DNA of 64,000 nucleotides from Varroa destructor (GCF_002443255.2 NW_019211455.1:21427126-21491125), one strand, 5' to 3'. Counted from the stretch's first letter, positions 29,619-43,097 are shown. Program-made: numbers and translations. Notes: generated by a model from the letters alone, not told the origin.

Positions 29619-30732
29619 AAATAGACTATTTTGTACCATATACATGAATGTATTACATGCTGGGAATGACATGCCTCAATCTTCATCGAAGCAGCGGTTT
29701 CATGAGCTACATGCCTTGTCAAACTGGTCTAGCTGGCCGTAGAATTACTTTGCTATCCGAGAAAACAAACTTCTCTGAGAGAATAGTGCGTTTAGCTAGA
29801 CGCAATATCGTTTCCCTAATAGGTGCCGAGGGCTGGACGCTTAAATGATTTGCGTTTATATTAGATACAGCTGGCAATCTGATAGACAAATGACGAAGCA
29901 CAAACTGAAGACGATCGATATACAGAGTCTCGGTGAAGCATGCGGAAAGGTACGTATAACGAAAGTACTATTTTAGTGTATACGTATTGCGGAAAAATGC
30001 ATCGCCTGATGATCGTTGAAGTATATGTAGGCACTCTTCTACAAACTACCCACAATTTTCAGGTTTAAAAAATCACTACGCATCGGACTCGTTGAATGCA
30101 ATTTCTATAGAAGCTTCTAAAATTTCATGACATGAAAAAAGATCTGAGCTTGTATTAAACAACCCAGATGTATGTATTCTACTTGTATACTACCCACGTA
30201 ACATCAACTGCTCGTCAATAAAAGCAAATCAGTATCACTGTTATAGATGATACGTCACTTCCTAATAATTAACATTACATGAAAAACGTTCGATCCGTTT
30301 TGCCTCCGAAAAAAGATTGCCAGTATCCACCCGATCGATCCTCCCGAAACGACAGAGGCTTCGTATGATGACTTGGCAAAATTCAGCGTTTAAACGCTTC
30401 CACAACATAAAACGCTTTGTTTAGCTAGAGCGCGAAATCTTTATTATTTAAACTGTGGACGCGCCTAGCCTATGCGACACATAACGCCACCACGTTGAAG
30501 TTGGTGACTGGGGCACAGGCAGTGTATATAACTAAGCTAGAAGTATTCGGTCGTTCGACATCCCGCTCGAGTTGTTTTTAACTTTTATGGCTGACTTATT
30601 CGGAGAAGGGCAAACCTACGTGAGCGCCAAATACCTATGTAAGGGCAGGAAAAGTTCCGTTGGCAGTTCCAATACTTTCATTGTCTTTCTTATTGACTCC
30701 CGTAGCTTTTGGGTGGTTACGTCCAACGTCGA

Positions 30733-30756
30733 ATGACTGTTCCCTTGAACAGTCAT
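30733..30756. repeat. Inverted repeat, 10-bp arms
   Basis: ATGACTGTTC and GAACAGTCAT are separated by four bases (CCTT). It is a perfect short hairpin in non-coding DNA. Confidence 0.85.
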
Positions 30757-32667
30757 CGTGTTTATTTCTACGTTGCTTTAAAAGGCATATATTAACAATA
30801 CAACCAGCTGAATGTCGAATACTGGTAATAAGGCAGGATAACAAAATTTAAGTCAGCACAAGGCTACATATAAACTATGAACCACTTCACAGATTCAGGA
30901 CACCTTTATAGCAAGCAAGCACACTGCAATATGGTCCCTATTGCCATTTGACTGTTGCAAACCTGATTTCCACTTAAATTCCGTCTTCGTTCGTTCGTTT
31001 CGTTGTTGTCGAAATTCATGCGCTAGCGAAAAGGCCACACGTGTGTCACTGACGTCTTTGCATGCAGCGTTCATGTCGCTCATGCACCACAATAAACTAG
31101 TTCCTTGCGTGTTGACTAAAGCGAAAAACAAGGCTATCTGTTTTGCTTGGCCTGGGAAGGAGGTTTGATTCGTCGGTTCATTGTTCATCTATTTGATACA
31201 TAAATTTGCTATCGTTCACCAGATTCCCTCGTTACTTCCAATTTGGATTTCCGCCCCACACATAAACAATGTTCATCAACGTAATAATGGCTGGTGGGCT
31301 CGTCTTCACTTTTCCTTCTCCATCTCGGCGATGTTCAGCCGCCCTCCTGCATACTCCACCCGATTTCGCCCCGCAATGAACGACAGCAAGTTCACTCGTT
31401 TGGCTTGGCCTCGTTTCGTAAAACTCCGCCAGCCACGAACAGCCCTTTCCAGAGCACAGCTCGTGATTTTATACTTCAGCGGCCGCAATGAGGAGAAGCG
31501 TAGCAGTAGAAGCGGTTGAGCCAGCCCAAATCATCTCTCATGCTATCTGCAATAAACTTCGTTTATCGCCCCTTTGATAGCAATACAATTTTCTGTGAAG
31601 GCTAAACCCCGCGCGCATACCGGCCCAGACGAATTTTGGCAAACGACATTCAATGTAGTTGAACTGTGGCCAGGGCGAGCAACTGACGGTATCTTGTAGT
31701 TTGTTTATCGGATTTGTGATGACATGAACTTGTGTGTATTTGTGTTTGAGCCGCACCGAAAACGGTACGGTGCCAGCTGTTTGATTCTGGCCAACTGAGC
31801 AATCGGACTATAGCGAACTATGACGCACTGTTGAGTCTTTAGAGTCGGTGTAAAGACAGATACGTATCGATATTACTGTTGTATGATACCAGATTTAAAT
31901 AATTTACGAGGCGTAATCAACTTCGCCACGATAATTATTACTATTACGAGTGTATTAAAATTGAATTTTGTGAATCATGCAGGCAAACAAGATACTTATT
32001 TTTTACTTTTTCTACAGCACCCACAACGTGCACCTACAAGCCCCTGAAGCCTCATTCAGAATATTCTTGTGCGTTCTGTCTGAGTGCGTCATTTGTGTAG
32101 TTGACCTATCTTAAAGTCACGAACAGCTAGCTGTCCCCATGCTCGCGTTTGAGTGCTGGTCGCGTAAATACGACGATGTACTCCGTTCTGTATCAGTCAA
32201 CGATCAAATACGATCGTCACTTTTAACATCACGCTCCATACAGGCGCTTAACCGCGTATTTATCTTTTATCTATAGTCGCTGGCAATATAAGGCGAAATG
32301 CGATATCACTTCTTACCCATTGCCTCTGCCGCCACTATAGCAGGCACATAGTCTCCTGACTCCAAGGGTTTTATTTTTTTTTGCAGCACCCGCTCAAAAA
32401 GAACGAAGTCAATGATTCGAGTATCTACAAAAAGATAGTTAACGAAACAGCCGATTAAATTTCAGAAAACCCCAGGCAATTGGCGATATTAATCGGTGTC
32501 TCTAGACATCCGAACACATCGAACGAAAGTCGATCTAAACTGGCTAAGAGGATAACATGCAGTGCGCAGAGCCTGTATGGCCTCCGATTGTCTTATCACA
32601 AACGTTGGTCTCTAAGTACCTTGCCTAGCGAGGCAACCTTATAATCTCCGTAAACTAAAAGGACGAC

Positions 32668-32750
32668 TTGCCCGCCTGTGGGTCGGTTGGCGCTGTTCTC
32701 AACATATTTCCCTCGGGATCCTCTGGGTTCGATTACCCGATGTGGCAGTG
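32668..32750 (+). repeat. tRNA-like SINE head, degenerate
   Basis: An A-box-like segment TGTGGGTCGGTTGGCGC (from about 32678) is followed about 45 bases later by GGGTTCGATTACCC (32724-32737), a clear B-box relative. The T-stem is imperfect by one base, so this is not a functional tRNA. A tRNA-derived repeat remnant fits best. Confidence 0.45.
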
Positions 32751-32841
32751 AGAATTAGCTACCTTAAGCTATCCCGCCCTCCAGCTAAGTTGAGTAAAGT
32801 TACACGGTCGTTCTTTTTTTAGCGCAACACCACGACACGAG

Positions 32842-32869
32842 GAAGTCGTAGTACATGTACTACGACTTC
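32842..32869. repeat. Perfect 28-bp palindrome without spacer
   Basis: GAAGTCGTAGTACA is followed directly by its exact reverse complement, centred between 32855 and 32856. It lies between the two oppositely oriented tRNA-like repeats. No gene is adjacent. Confidence 0.9.
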
Positions 32870-33280
32870 ACTTGCTAATGTCGCACGCTTTTGCAGTGTT
32901 ATTTGCTGCTGTTTTAACTATCAACAGGACTCCATTGACTATCCGCTATTCCGTCTCTCTTTTTAACAATCTGCATCACTATCGAAACATGAAACAGGCA
33001 AAGGACACGGATAACGAAGGACGCTATGCGAAGCACCAGCGAATTTACCACTGACGAATGGTTCGGATGATGTGTTGTTGTCGAACAGCCGCATCCGGAA
33101 AAATCATTAATTTAGTAATTGAAATAAATCATCGAAAATGATTATTAACAAAAACTCAGTTAGTTGGACGATTAGCGCAACCTTAAATTGTAGTGTATCG
33201 CAAAACACATCCTCAAGGTCATAGATAATATTCTTCATTTATTTATCTAATAATATCAAATCCATAAGGGGCATAGTTCT

Positions 33281-33357
33281 TACCGTGGGATTCGAACTAA
33301 TGGCGCCATTTTTAAGGAAGGGACATAGCCGTCCGAACCACCTCGGCAGGCACCCCA
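33281..33357 (-). repeat. tRNA-like SINE head, opposite strand
   Basis: On the minus strand TGCCGAGGTGGTTCGGACGG (A-box region, about 33329-33348) precedes AGTTCGAATCCCACGG (B-box, about 33283-33298). The length is close to a class II (Ser/Leu-like) tRNA, but the T-stem does not pair. It is probably a repeat related to the one 600 bases upstream, in inverted orientation. Confidence 0.45.
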
Positions 33358-34739
33358 AAGCACATACGATATAACTCGTAAAGGAGCTATCACACGAAAT
33401 AACGTTAAATGAGCCTGAGGAACTGTTGTGGTACATTATACTAGCTGCAAGCTTGAGCTGTTTCCTGAACACCACTTGAAGTCTACTGAAAGCTGGAAAT
33501 AATAGCGCTCACGCCAAGCACGTTCAAAACGTTTGGAACGGTGGAATCGGTTAGTTATCAACATCATACATTACCTCTCACAGAGAACTAACATAGAAGG
33601 TGCTATAGTTGTTATGCTTCACTGAAAATTTGCAGTTCCAATTATCAGTATTTTTATTAGTTGCTATTTATTAAATCTTGCCTTAACCGGTATGCACAGG
33701 TCTTAGAATACCAGTATTTTCTCGATAGCAAGATCTGTAAGCTTATTGTTGGCCAACATGTAAACTCGCGCTTCTTGGCGTCCTCAGGCTACTAGGAAAA
33801 GAGGTCAACCATTCTATGATTCGTGAGGATTCGAAGTCTATCGATGAACTCGCATTTGCTAGAGAAAAGTTTTAGCTTTACTCGAGAGTAGTGAAATACA
33901 TCCACGGACACAAGGTAGTTGATATATCAATCATTTCAATGTGTTTTCCTTAGTTTGGTAATTCGAAAGCATTTATGATGCCAAGGTATGCTCATTTGGG
34001 GCCGCTTTATTTACACGCAGTATTTTAGGTGAGCGACATTAATAAACCCCACATTTAGAGAAAGTCAGCGCCCGACTTACTATCCTTCCAGTAGCTTTGT
34101 TCAACTCAGTCGTTTACAAAATTGTCTACGAGAGGATTGATGATCGTAAATGGTATTTTTCAGTACGAAAACCTCGAGTAGGACCGAAAGAGACCGGCTG
34201 CATACAGCCTAGTTCAATGGCTACTTACACACTCGGTCCTTCATTTACGTAGCAACACGAGTCGCTACTAGCCAGCATTTGTTTTGCACCGCCGGCCGTC
34301 TACTCGAACGTATCTCTCAGTGTGTTGCTGGTACATTTTTGAGTCAGCGTGGCACCATTTTTTATGCACCAAAGCCTACCGTGCTTAAAGACCAAATCGT
34401 GATCTCCGCTAAAAGTATCACCAGTCAACCTGACCAGACCAATTACCTCACCAAAAATTATACGTCAAGCAGACGATCTACGTGACTATAACGTGCCGAT
34501 GTTTTGTGCATCGATAAGTTGGTGTCGGCAATCGTCGAATGTGCTGTTATTACCGACATTGTCCCTGGCGAATAAGGCCCTTCCTAATGGCTCCAGTTCG
34601 TTGAGCCAGCAGCTCGTATTTATCCCTCTAGTAGAAAATAGCGGATGATGACGTGGCGACATTAAGCCGTAATGACATTAATGCGTATATACATGCATGT
34701 TCTCCCCACTCACAATGGTGGATGTGGCATACGATCGCA

Positions 34740-34960
34740 TCGTTCGGCTGCGTCGCATCGGTTCCATCTCTCCGCCTATAAACTGACTCGCCGGACACTA
34801 TAACGTTGTTATGAGACGCTACGCGCAGACGCGATAAAACGGCGAGGGGGCAAACTTTTCTGTTGTCGCCGCCGCCGTTCAGCGGCTCCTACGTCGCGCG
34901 CCAGTTGGTAATTTCTCGGAAACGTGATCCTTCTCCTCCGAACTCCTCTCTTCGGTGGTA
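34740..34960. other. CpG-dense patch with a TATA-like site
   Basis: A locally GC- and CpG-rich segment, unlike the AT-rich sequence on both sides, containing CCTATAAACTG (about 34776). It could be a promoter or first exon, possibly of DOT1L whose first exon is missing. No reading frame resembling the DOT1L N-terminus is found in it. Confidence 0.15.
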
Positions 34961-37900
34961 CGCGATCCTTACGCACATGTTCACCCGCTCTTTTGGCATT
35001 CTCGTGCAGTTGTATCTCTGATGCATCCCCGCTAAGTTCATCATAATTAACTCGTTATAACTATCACTACTACCACAACTATTAGTTGTGTTAATAGTAT
35101 CAGTAAATGCTAATATATCGAACCAATTATTTCACAGTAAACTGCGGGAGTTCTCTTATGAGTTCTCGATGAGAACATACTATTCTATAATATAAAACAT
35201 GCGTGGAGAAATCGCAGCAGAACAGAAGAGTGAGAATTTTTCAATGGCTAGGCTTGGCCTAATGAAAAACTCGGTACCGACGAAGACCCCACATAACGCA
35301 GGTTCTAACAGTTATACAGGATTACGATAATGGGCGTTTGGCGCTCGTACTAAATGATATGGCACGAACATATGAACAGCTTCGTGCGGCTGGCTGAAAC
35401 TTACGTACCGTTTCAAAACTGCCCTATTTCAATACTCTCGATAGTAACCCACTTTAATACGCTCCCATACAATTTAGATGAGACAGCAAACCTTTAGTCC
35501 CAGTGAGAACAGCAGAAATTGCTGCTGCCCTTCGAGTTACACTAGGAACTTATACAAGAAAGAAAGCCAACGTCATTCGTGTACGTGTATGCATATGATG
35601 ACCATAAGGCTGTCCTTATCGTTCGTGCATTGTTCGCTCGTAGTATTCATCCATCAGCTTAGCCTAATATAACTCAAGCTGCAGGCAATAATACATGCAC
35701 GTGATCCTAGACAAACAAGAGCAACTCGACAGAATTCGATTTCCATGATAATATGCGCTATGCCTCTGGAGGTTGCTGAGTGACTTTTTGCGTAGCCACC
35801 GGTTGCTTAATTTATATAATAATCATCAGTACTCATTAATAGAGGCCGTCAACATTTACGTATGCAAATACGATCTGCTCACGCTTTAGATGCTCTTGCA
35901 CTTCAAATGAATTTCCGGCTCAATATGCCCATCCTATTTGCTCACTGAGCATCTATTTCCGACTGATCGTAGTTGTTCTCACATTTTTTTTCCCATTTGA
36001 CTCATCAACGTACACTTGGTCCGCTACCACACTTCCTTGTACCCATGCTATTTTGTCGGAAGTTTTCCGAGACGGCTTCTCCCCATGCCCCAGAAGCCGG
36101 CCTCTGTACATGCATGTCGTCACTGACGTTGCTGGCTATTTTAGTCGCCACCAAAAGAGAGAGGCAATTATCAGTGTCGAAACGCACAGAAATAGGACCT
36201 GTGCCCGTACGCAAGAGAATATAATGTAAACCAATGAATAAACAGATGAACGTACACGCATCCCAACGTGACTACCACATTACCATTTTTAGGCCCCTTA
36301 CAAATAGATATTGTCCTTATTTATTGTTGTTATTAACTCCATTAGTGTGGTCGAGCGAGGTGGCTGGATCGGAGCATGTAACTGTAGTAAAAAAAGGACA
36401 TTAAACGTGAACAAGAAAATAAGCGTCGACCGATAGCAATATGTGTTATTCATTAATATTGTTGTTGCCACCGCTGAAGACGGTGACGGTGATAATATTC
36501 CCGATCACCATTGCACTGATATTACAGGACCGCTGAGGCGGGGAGGGTCGGAAGATAGTACGATCAGTATTTCTCTTCATCGGCTAATGGCTAATTGTCC
36601 GCTAGCGGCATTCAGATCAGTTTGTTTTTGCTGCTGTTACAGCGGCTCACACCGTTTCCCGAATACGTGACTATCGTCGGTACGAGAGCTCCGCTCAGCT
36701 CACTTAATACATGCCAGAGAATCTATCTATTAAAGTTTAGTAAAATATTGTTCTCATTACATTTTAATAATAAACTTCACTGTCGGACCAGTTGCGTGAA
36801 CTAGATAAAGTCGAATTTGATTTACGTCCTGACAATGGTCACCGACCCCATAGCGACAATACAAATGATAGTATGAATCCGATCCATCCTTATACATGCC
36901 CCTCGTATTTATGCATACCACTTTCGGCCACTGTAGCAGGGCACGTGATGCTGTGCAGGTCGAATATGGTAACAGAGGCAAATGGAAAAGGTAGACGCTC
37001 CAGTGCCTTTTAGACCTTCGGACCGGCCCAAAGTTACAGAGTCCTTCAAAAATCTCGAGATTAGTAATCTCGCAAGAAAGATTCGATGACACAAAAAAAG
37101 GCTAGCACCGAAAGCTCTAACGGGTCTGCCTCGTGCATTCTCGGGCCGCATGAGTAGCAGCAAGAACTAGAACGAAGCCCCAATTAAATGTAATACGGAA
37201 ATCTTCTGGATAATTTTTCGCTTTATACGCGTAATCGTTATAAGCTAACTTATGAGTTTATCGTTAGTTAACTCAAATGATATATTAAAGTAACACAATC
37301 GCTTATCTATTTTTTTAGTCGGTCAGTGGCTGGCGTTCAAATCCTTAGCGACATTCCGAATCTGCTGAATAGCAGCAATGGCACCTGAAGACTTTCAGTC
37401 TCACAAATTTTGTTTTGTGAAACAGTGAACTCTTGTTGTCAAGAGGATCTCGATATCTGTCAACATTTTATGCAGCTTTAGGGTGTCGATCAACAACGGG
37501 GCCATTGGCAGGCCCGCATTGACTAACATGCACACTATACATTGTCCTTCACGCATTCTCCTATCATTTAGTCAGCTCAGCTTGCCAGTTGCCCCTTCCG
37601 ATCAATTGGATCCATCAAATCAACAGGGGCTAAAACCCTGTCAAAGCAGGCCCGGCCCTTTCCATCCTTATAGGCTATTCAGTATCAGGCTGCAAATGTG
37701 GGCTCGTACGTCGTCGTTAGGCAGCCACCAACGTCAGTCAACGACTATCCAGCAGACCAACAAACTTCGTTTGCAAATAGACCGCTTGTGTGGGACTTAA
37801 TCGAATTGGTATAAACCGATATCCTTTGAATTTTCGATTACTGTATGCTAACGTTAATGCTAATGTTCCCCTTAAATCCATTTTTGACAGGCGAACTCGA

Positions 37901-38050
37901 CGAAGCAATTTATATCATAGCTTTTTTTTTTTCTAAGTGATGGTATCGTCCATATCATCGACAGTGTACGTTGTGAACATTCTCCGGTAAAAAGCTTACT
38001 TAATTTTTTGCTGTTTTCTGTATCGCCTTTCGTTTTTTAGTTCTTCTTTC

Positions 38051-38056
38051 TATATA

Positions 38057-38087
<31 letters not shown>

Positions 38088-38090
38088 GTA
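38051..38090. repeat. (TA)n microsatellite with TG interruptions
   Basis: Roughly forty bases of alternating TA, interrupted by two TG steps. Confidence 0.95.
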
Positions 38091-41000
38091 TGCAGTTTTC
38101 ATCGGACGGAACGTCTCGCTCCACTCTTACCTGTCCGGCGCGAAAATAGCTGGTTTGGCTGAACGTAATTTTATAGGCACTTGGCGCACGTTCAAGTTTA
38201 TTTTTCAGCTAGGTGTCTGCATTGTATGAATGGATTGCTGACACGCTTCCTACACTCCCTCTGGTGAACGAGTTTACACACATGTACTAAGAAGGGGGTG
38301 TCTACTTTTTATTTACACAGTAGAAAATAACGGCACGGTACACTCTGGCAAAAATAGACCAAAAAGTGTCAAACGAAATTTTTAAACTTTCCGACCACAC
38401 GATATAATTATAAAAAAAATGTGAATTTTAAGTGTTGCTGGAATTAATATGAATGAACAATTTTGGAACGAAACAGAAGATGAGAACAGACACAGCAGTG
38501 GAAGATCAGACAGAACCGTGTCAAATGCTTATGATAGCTAATAAGGAGTAACGCGTTTCGAAATGGCCCTAACGAGCTTAGCTTATCTAGGTGTCGTAAT
38601 AGAATCCTTTAAGCTTCATAGTTGGTTAAAAATGAACACCTTATAGCAACAACAGGTCTTCTGGCAGTCGCGAAGATGACGCTAGCTGCCTTCATGCGAG
38701 AAACTTTTTGATGGCCTATGTTGCGAATGCGCGAAACCTTTCATTGTTTGATTGCTTCCGTAATATACGAACTGCGATCAACAGCTAAAGTTTTGCTGCT
38801 TCCTTCGGTGATGTTCTATCTTATTTTCAGGAATAGATCAATACAACAGCATAATGCCCTTACGTGGCTCACCATAAGCTAACCAGTCAACTGATCGAAC
38901 GAGTAGCAACAGAGTGTTTCAAGGAGTCATCTATTTGAAAGCTGAGAAAAGAGACAAGTCTTAACCTGCAAACTAGGACAGCGTGCCATGGCACATCAGC
39001 ATAGCTTAGGTTACCGAACCAGCGTGAAGAGCACGTCCCGTAGTCTTTCTGCCGTTAAAATGAATTTACGACGCCCCATCGCTGAGCTCTTCGAAAGCAC
39101 AGGTCGGCCGCGTGATCCACATCAAGTGGATCGTAATGATGATAACGTTACATTATATTTGCAATAAACAAAACCTTGAGTGAACCTTAAATAACTACGT
39201 TACAGCCATTGGAACCGACTGTTAGCAATTGAGTAGACTAACAACTGTCTACTCAGTTACTTATAATGAACTCTAGAATGGCGGAGGGTTGGGATTGCAA
39301 GTGACACACAGCTCTCAAAGACCGCAAACATTCGTTCTGCCAATGGAGCACGAACTTCATTCCGCAATAACAATCCAACAGCTGCCGGTAAAAATCAACG
39401 TCCGCCTACTCGCTTCTTGTCAGTTCGCCATCTAGATTGCTAACGTAATCTAGCTCTAAGAAAACAGCTTACACAATACACATAGGCCAGATCACGGTAT
39501 CCTCCTTTTCCATCAGAGTGACTCGTTGGTCCATTTTGTCTTGGAAGAGATGACAAATACGCTATCGCTGAGGATCACCACATTGAACACTGGACTATTG
39601 TGATAGCTGGTCTTCTTTTTTCTCATTAACATGATGACTACGTACTGAAAGCTGCTAGGAGAACGCTTGGTCTACAATGATACGGCTTGCACGCGGACAC
39701 CAACGAGTTTATCGCTGCTGTCCCAAGGCTATTTAGATGACAGTGACGGGTTTGTCAGTACAGTTTCTTTCTTATCCTTCTCTCGTGCCTAATGCTTTTT
39801 GGCATTTCGACCATTTACCCTTTATCAAAAACGGACGCCGTACGGAGGCCGTTGATCGACACTATTAACGTTGTCTGGTGGCGTCAACAGCGCCGGCGGC
39901 GAGGGTTCTTGTCGCCGCAGTGGCCACAGGTTATTGACCTCACGCTATTCAGCCGGCTCGCGAGCACAGCAAACGAGTCCACAATACTGTCGTTGCGTCG
40001 ACCCGCAGCAGGACGAGCACACTCCACTACTACCCCAGTCTGTTTCACTTGGCCTCCACATCGCCACCGCAGAGGCTATGGATATCAGTTCAGGACATCA
40101 ATAGCGTAAGAATCTTTTCAACGCACTGTGTCTGTTGCACGTCGTTGGGCCGTTGCTGCATGGCAGATAAAGGCAGCGCAACTAGTATTATGTACGCCTG
40201 CGCCTGTACGACTTTTCTTTTCGCTAATTCTTATTGCAGGAGATTTCGCTTTTCGATTGGTTCGAAACGGATTACATCGTATGACTGTCATGTTTGTTCG
40301 CATTTGATGAGATGCTTCAACTCGGCGGACCGTGAAACGAGCGGCCGGGCCTATCATTGTTGATGCGCACACAACAATGTACCATCTACTTAGCCAAGCA
40401 CAGGTTCGTTTCCTGACACGGTACCGAATTGCGACTCGCAACTTTTAGGTAAGATTGACCGCGTCATCCTGTGATGCAGACTCAAAATATAGGTTAGCCT
40501 GACCGAGTGCTAGCCTGTCTGTTTTTCTCGCTTGCCGATATGTGCTACTCAGGACTCAAGCAAGCAAGAACATATTTGCTGTATGTATGTACACCAGCAC
40601 AAAAGCAATCTGCACATAGACACCGTCGACAAGACAGAACCCCAAAGAACGTGAATATTGTCTGGCATCGACCTGCAACATAAAGTGGCACCTCTTGATA
40701 TACATTGCACTGGCCAGAGTAGTATTTCTCTTTGGCATAAGCAAGCAAGCGACCGACCGGTCCCTTCGATCAACCAACTCCTTACCCTCCACTCTCCCCC
40801 CACAAAAATATACCCCGGTCTGGTGAGATATACCAGCGTGACTCAAAATGAGCATTTCATGCCAGACTAGTGCAACCTGCGGAAATGTATCATTCTACTG
40901 TAATACTTCATTTCTGGGTTTAACCTGCCCTAAATCCGCCATCTCACTCCCGAGGCTTGTCAAGACTAGATTTGACTGGCCCTAACGGAGCGAACCTCTT

Positions 41001-42895
41001 CACGAGCAACTAATTTTTGCCTGCCATTTACAAAGTTGGTACATCCAAATAAACGCACTCACACCTATGATCCAATAGCAATAGGCTACGGGCTTTATAA
41101 CGATATTATACAGATAGTGTCCTTGGTTCGCTCACGATGAGCGCACAACAATAGACTACATTAGACTAGGTTAAATAGACAGGAGCACATCGACACGGCA
41201 TGTACTGTATTATGCATGCGTGGTGTGAAAAGCAGGAGCAGTCATAATCACTCCTAAACGATTTTTTCCCAGGAATGAGAATAACTGCAATGTTAGTAGC
41301 AGTAGCTTGTACTTTATACGCTGTCTCATTCCACTCCATGTGCCACTCCTAAAGATGAAACGTCTCAAAGCAACGTACATCAGAAGTGACGCGCAGACAA
41401 AAAGGGTCGAATATGAAAAGCCGGCAGCCTCGAATGTGCGTTGTGCCTCAGCCTATGAAACGGGGCTTGGCCGCCATATGAGTTTGACCAAGTGAGCGCT
41501 GTATGCGACGCCTTTACCGTTCCAACACTGCTCTATGCATTGGCTCCGCCGGCAAAACCAAGGCTATAGCAAGTAACAGAGGGTGCCAAGACACAAGGTG
41601 GGGCAGCGCGACCGAATGAATGGCAGGACGCAGGAGCGGGAAGGCATCACAGAGCACATGTCAGATAGGCAGTCAGGCATGTGGGTAGACGAATGGACAC
41701 TCGCTCGGTCGCTTCTACTACTCACAGCTTATTGCACAGGCATGTAGAGCCACCCACGGATCCTGTCTGCGACACACTGAACAAGCAATGACAAGGGGGT
41801 GTTCGTCTACGAGAATGGAGCAGCTCATCTGACAATAGAGATATGGCCGCAGCCGACAGCAGGAGTGGTAACCAATAGTCAGCCGACCAGTCCACGGAAA
41901 CCTGCGGTAGGTAAATAATGAGAAGAAAACAGAGAGAACGCGCAAGTGTCTTGTCCACGTTACGTGTAGTAATACTGCACGTTGCCAACGTCGTTTGTTG
42001 ACCATAACGCTACAGTGGTTAATATGTAGATTGATGTTGAGCTATTATAGTAGTTTGTTGGTGAGAAGGTTGGGTGCTATCAACTAAACAATTCAACCTG
42101 ATAGTCCTTCGTCTGGGAATAATACCGAAGCAAGTCTAAACAAGATACAACGAGAAAATTAACTTGTGAGATGCACGAGCGTCGTTCGCTGATATAAAAT
42201 GCATCAATACAGCCGAATCTGTTATGGGTATTTGGTATATGGCTACATGCTGTGTTTAAAATATACACACCAGTATTGATCCAGCTTGTCACTTGCACAT
42301 TTTGTACGGAACATACCGTTCTTGATAGGAACTAAAGAAACGACTGGGTGCACTCGATGACAGCTTTGGCGAGCTGGGCTGGGCTCACAAAGCTTGCTGA
42401 GTTTATGAGCTACACACCGAGCTTACATGGAGCACACCATTATCCGAGCCTCCCTTTACTTCCCACACACGATCCTTCACGGCCCCACGGACCCGACCCA
42501 TTTCATGGGCTGAGCAGCGTATAACGAGGACTTACCTTTTCTGGTCGATTCGATTCCTCCTCGTCTATGCTATTCCTTCGATGGAATGTTCTTTGACCTT
42601 ATTTTCAGTATTTAGCAGCCAGTGTTAACCGGTGCTTGACCGGTACTCTGCCGAACACCGTCTAAGCGCACGGAAACACGAGATAGCACGATAGCTCGAC
42701 TATTTCAATGGGCCTATACAATTATCAGCACTGCGGTAAATCGAGTTGGTAGCCGACGGGAGACGGGTGACAGACGGTTGTTCTGTCAACGTGACACTTT
42801 CCGCTACTCATCCGCATACTGGCGTAGCTGGCGTTCCCGCCACGCGCACTCCTAGGGTGCCGCTGTAGCAAGTCGTGCTAAAAGCGCGTATAATG

Positions 42896-43097
42896 TTATC
42901 CGGGCGATAAAGCACTACACACAATGACGTTGGGTGCTTCCTGAATCGCCAGTGGGACACGCACCACTGTTCGAGCTCTTCCTGACGTTGCCAAGATCGC
43001 AGTCGCGCGGCAGTCGTCCACCAAACGTCGGAATTGGTCAGCGACGTAAGCAAACGGCGGCGGCAGCGGCGAAGATGACGACAATAACACTAACTCC
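42896..43097 (-). other. Coding-like stretch, unassigned
   Basis: On the minus strand, an acceptor-like ATTATTTAG ends at about 43098. A frame open for about 66 codons follows to a TAA at 42896. It reads ELVLLSSSSPLPPP, then FAYVADQFRRLVDDCRATAI, then an RARTVVRVPLAIQ segment. The composition is more protein-like than the surrounding frames. The PPP-x-RL-x-D-x-A spacing faintly recalls adenylate-forming (ANL) enzymes, but no SGTTG-type motif is seen, so no family is assigned. It could be one exon, a fragment or chance. Confidence 0.2.

Larger units (their letters stand above)
26778..32667. other. No supportable gene
   Basis: Non-coding by appearance, with AG, CAG, CTT and AT microsatellites. 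A short frame with a good Kozak context (ATG at 28952, MEGHCCSSSQQSTFLP) ends after 16 codons. The 139- and 138-codon minus-strand frames at 29.1-29.6 kb overlap in two phases and contain simple-sequence translation. Confidence 0.6.
33358..42895. other. No supportable gene
   Basis: No domain, RNA gene or mobile-element protein is recognised. A GC-richer block at 39.83-40.11 kb is open in two plus-strand frames at once, as unconstrained GC-rich DNA can be. It contains no known motif. Confidence 0.55.

Noticed and set aside
32558..32600. Ala-Glu-Pro-Val-Trp-Pro in a short plus frame, recalling the DOT1L N-terminal segment
   Set aside because: Spacing differs from the family, no donor follows at the right place, and the frame stops soon after. 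It overlaps no other exon signal.
33281..33357. Functional tRNA-Ser or tRNA-Leu gene on the minus strand
   Set aside because: A and B boxes are present, but the T-stem and acceptor do not pair, so a tRNA-derived repeat is more likely.
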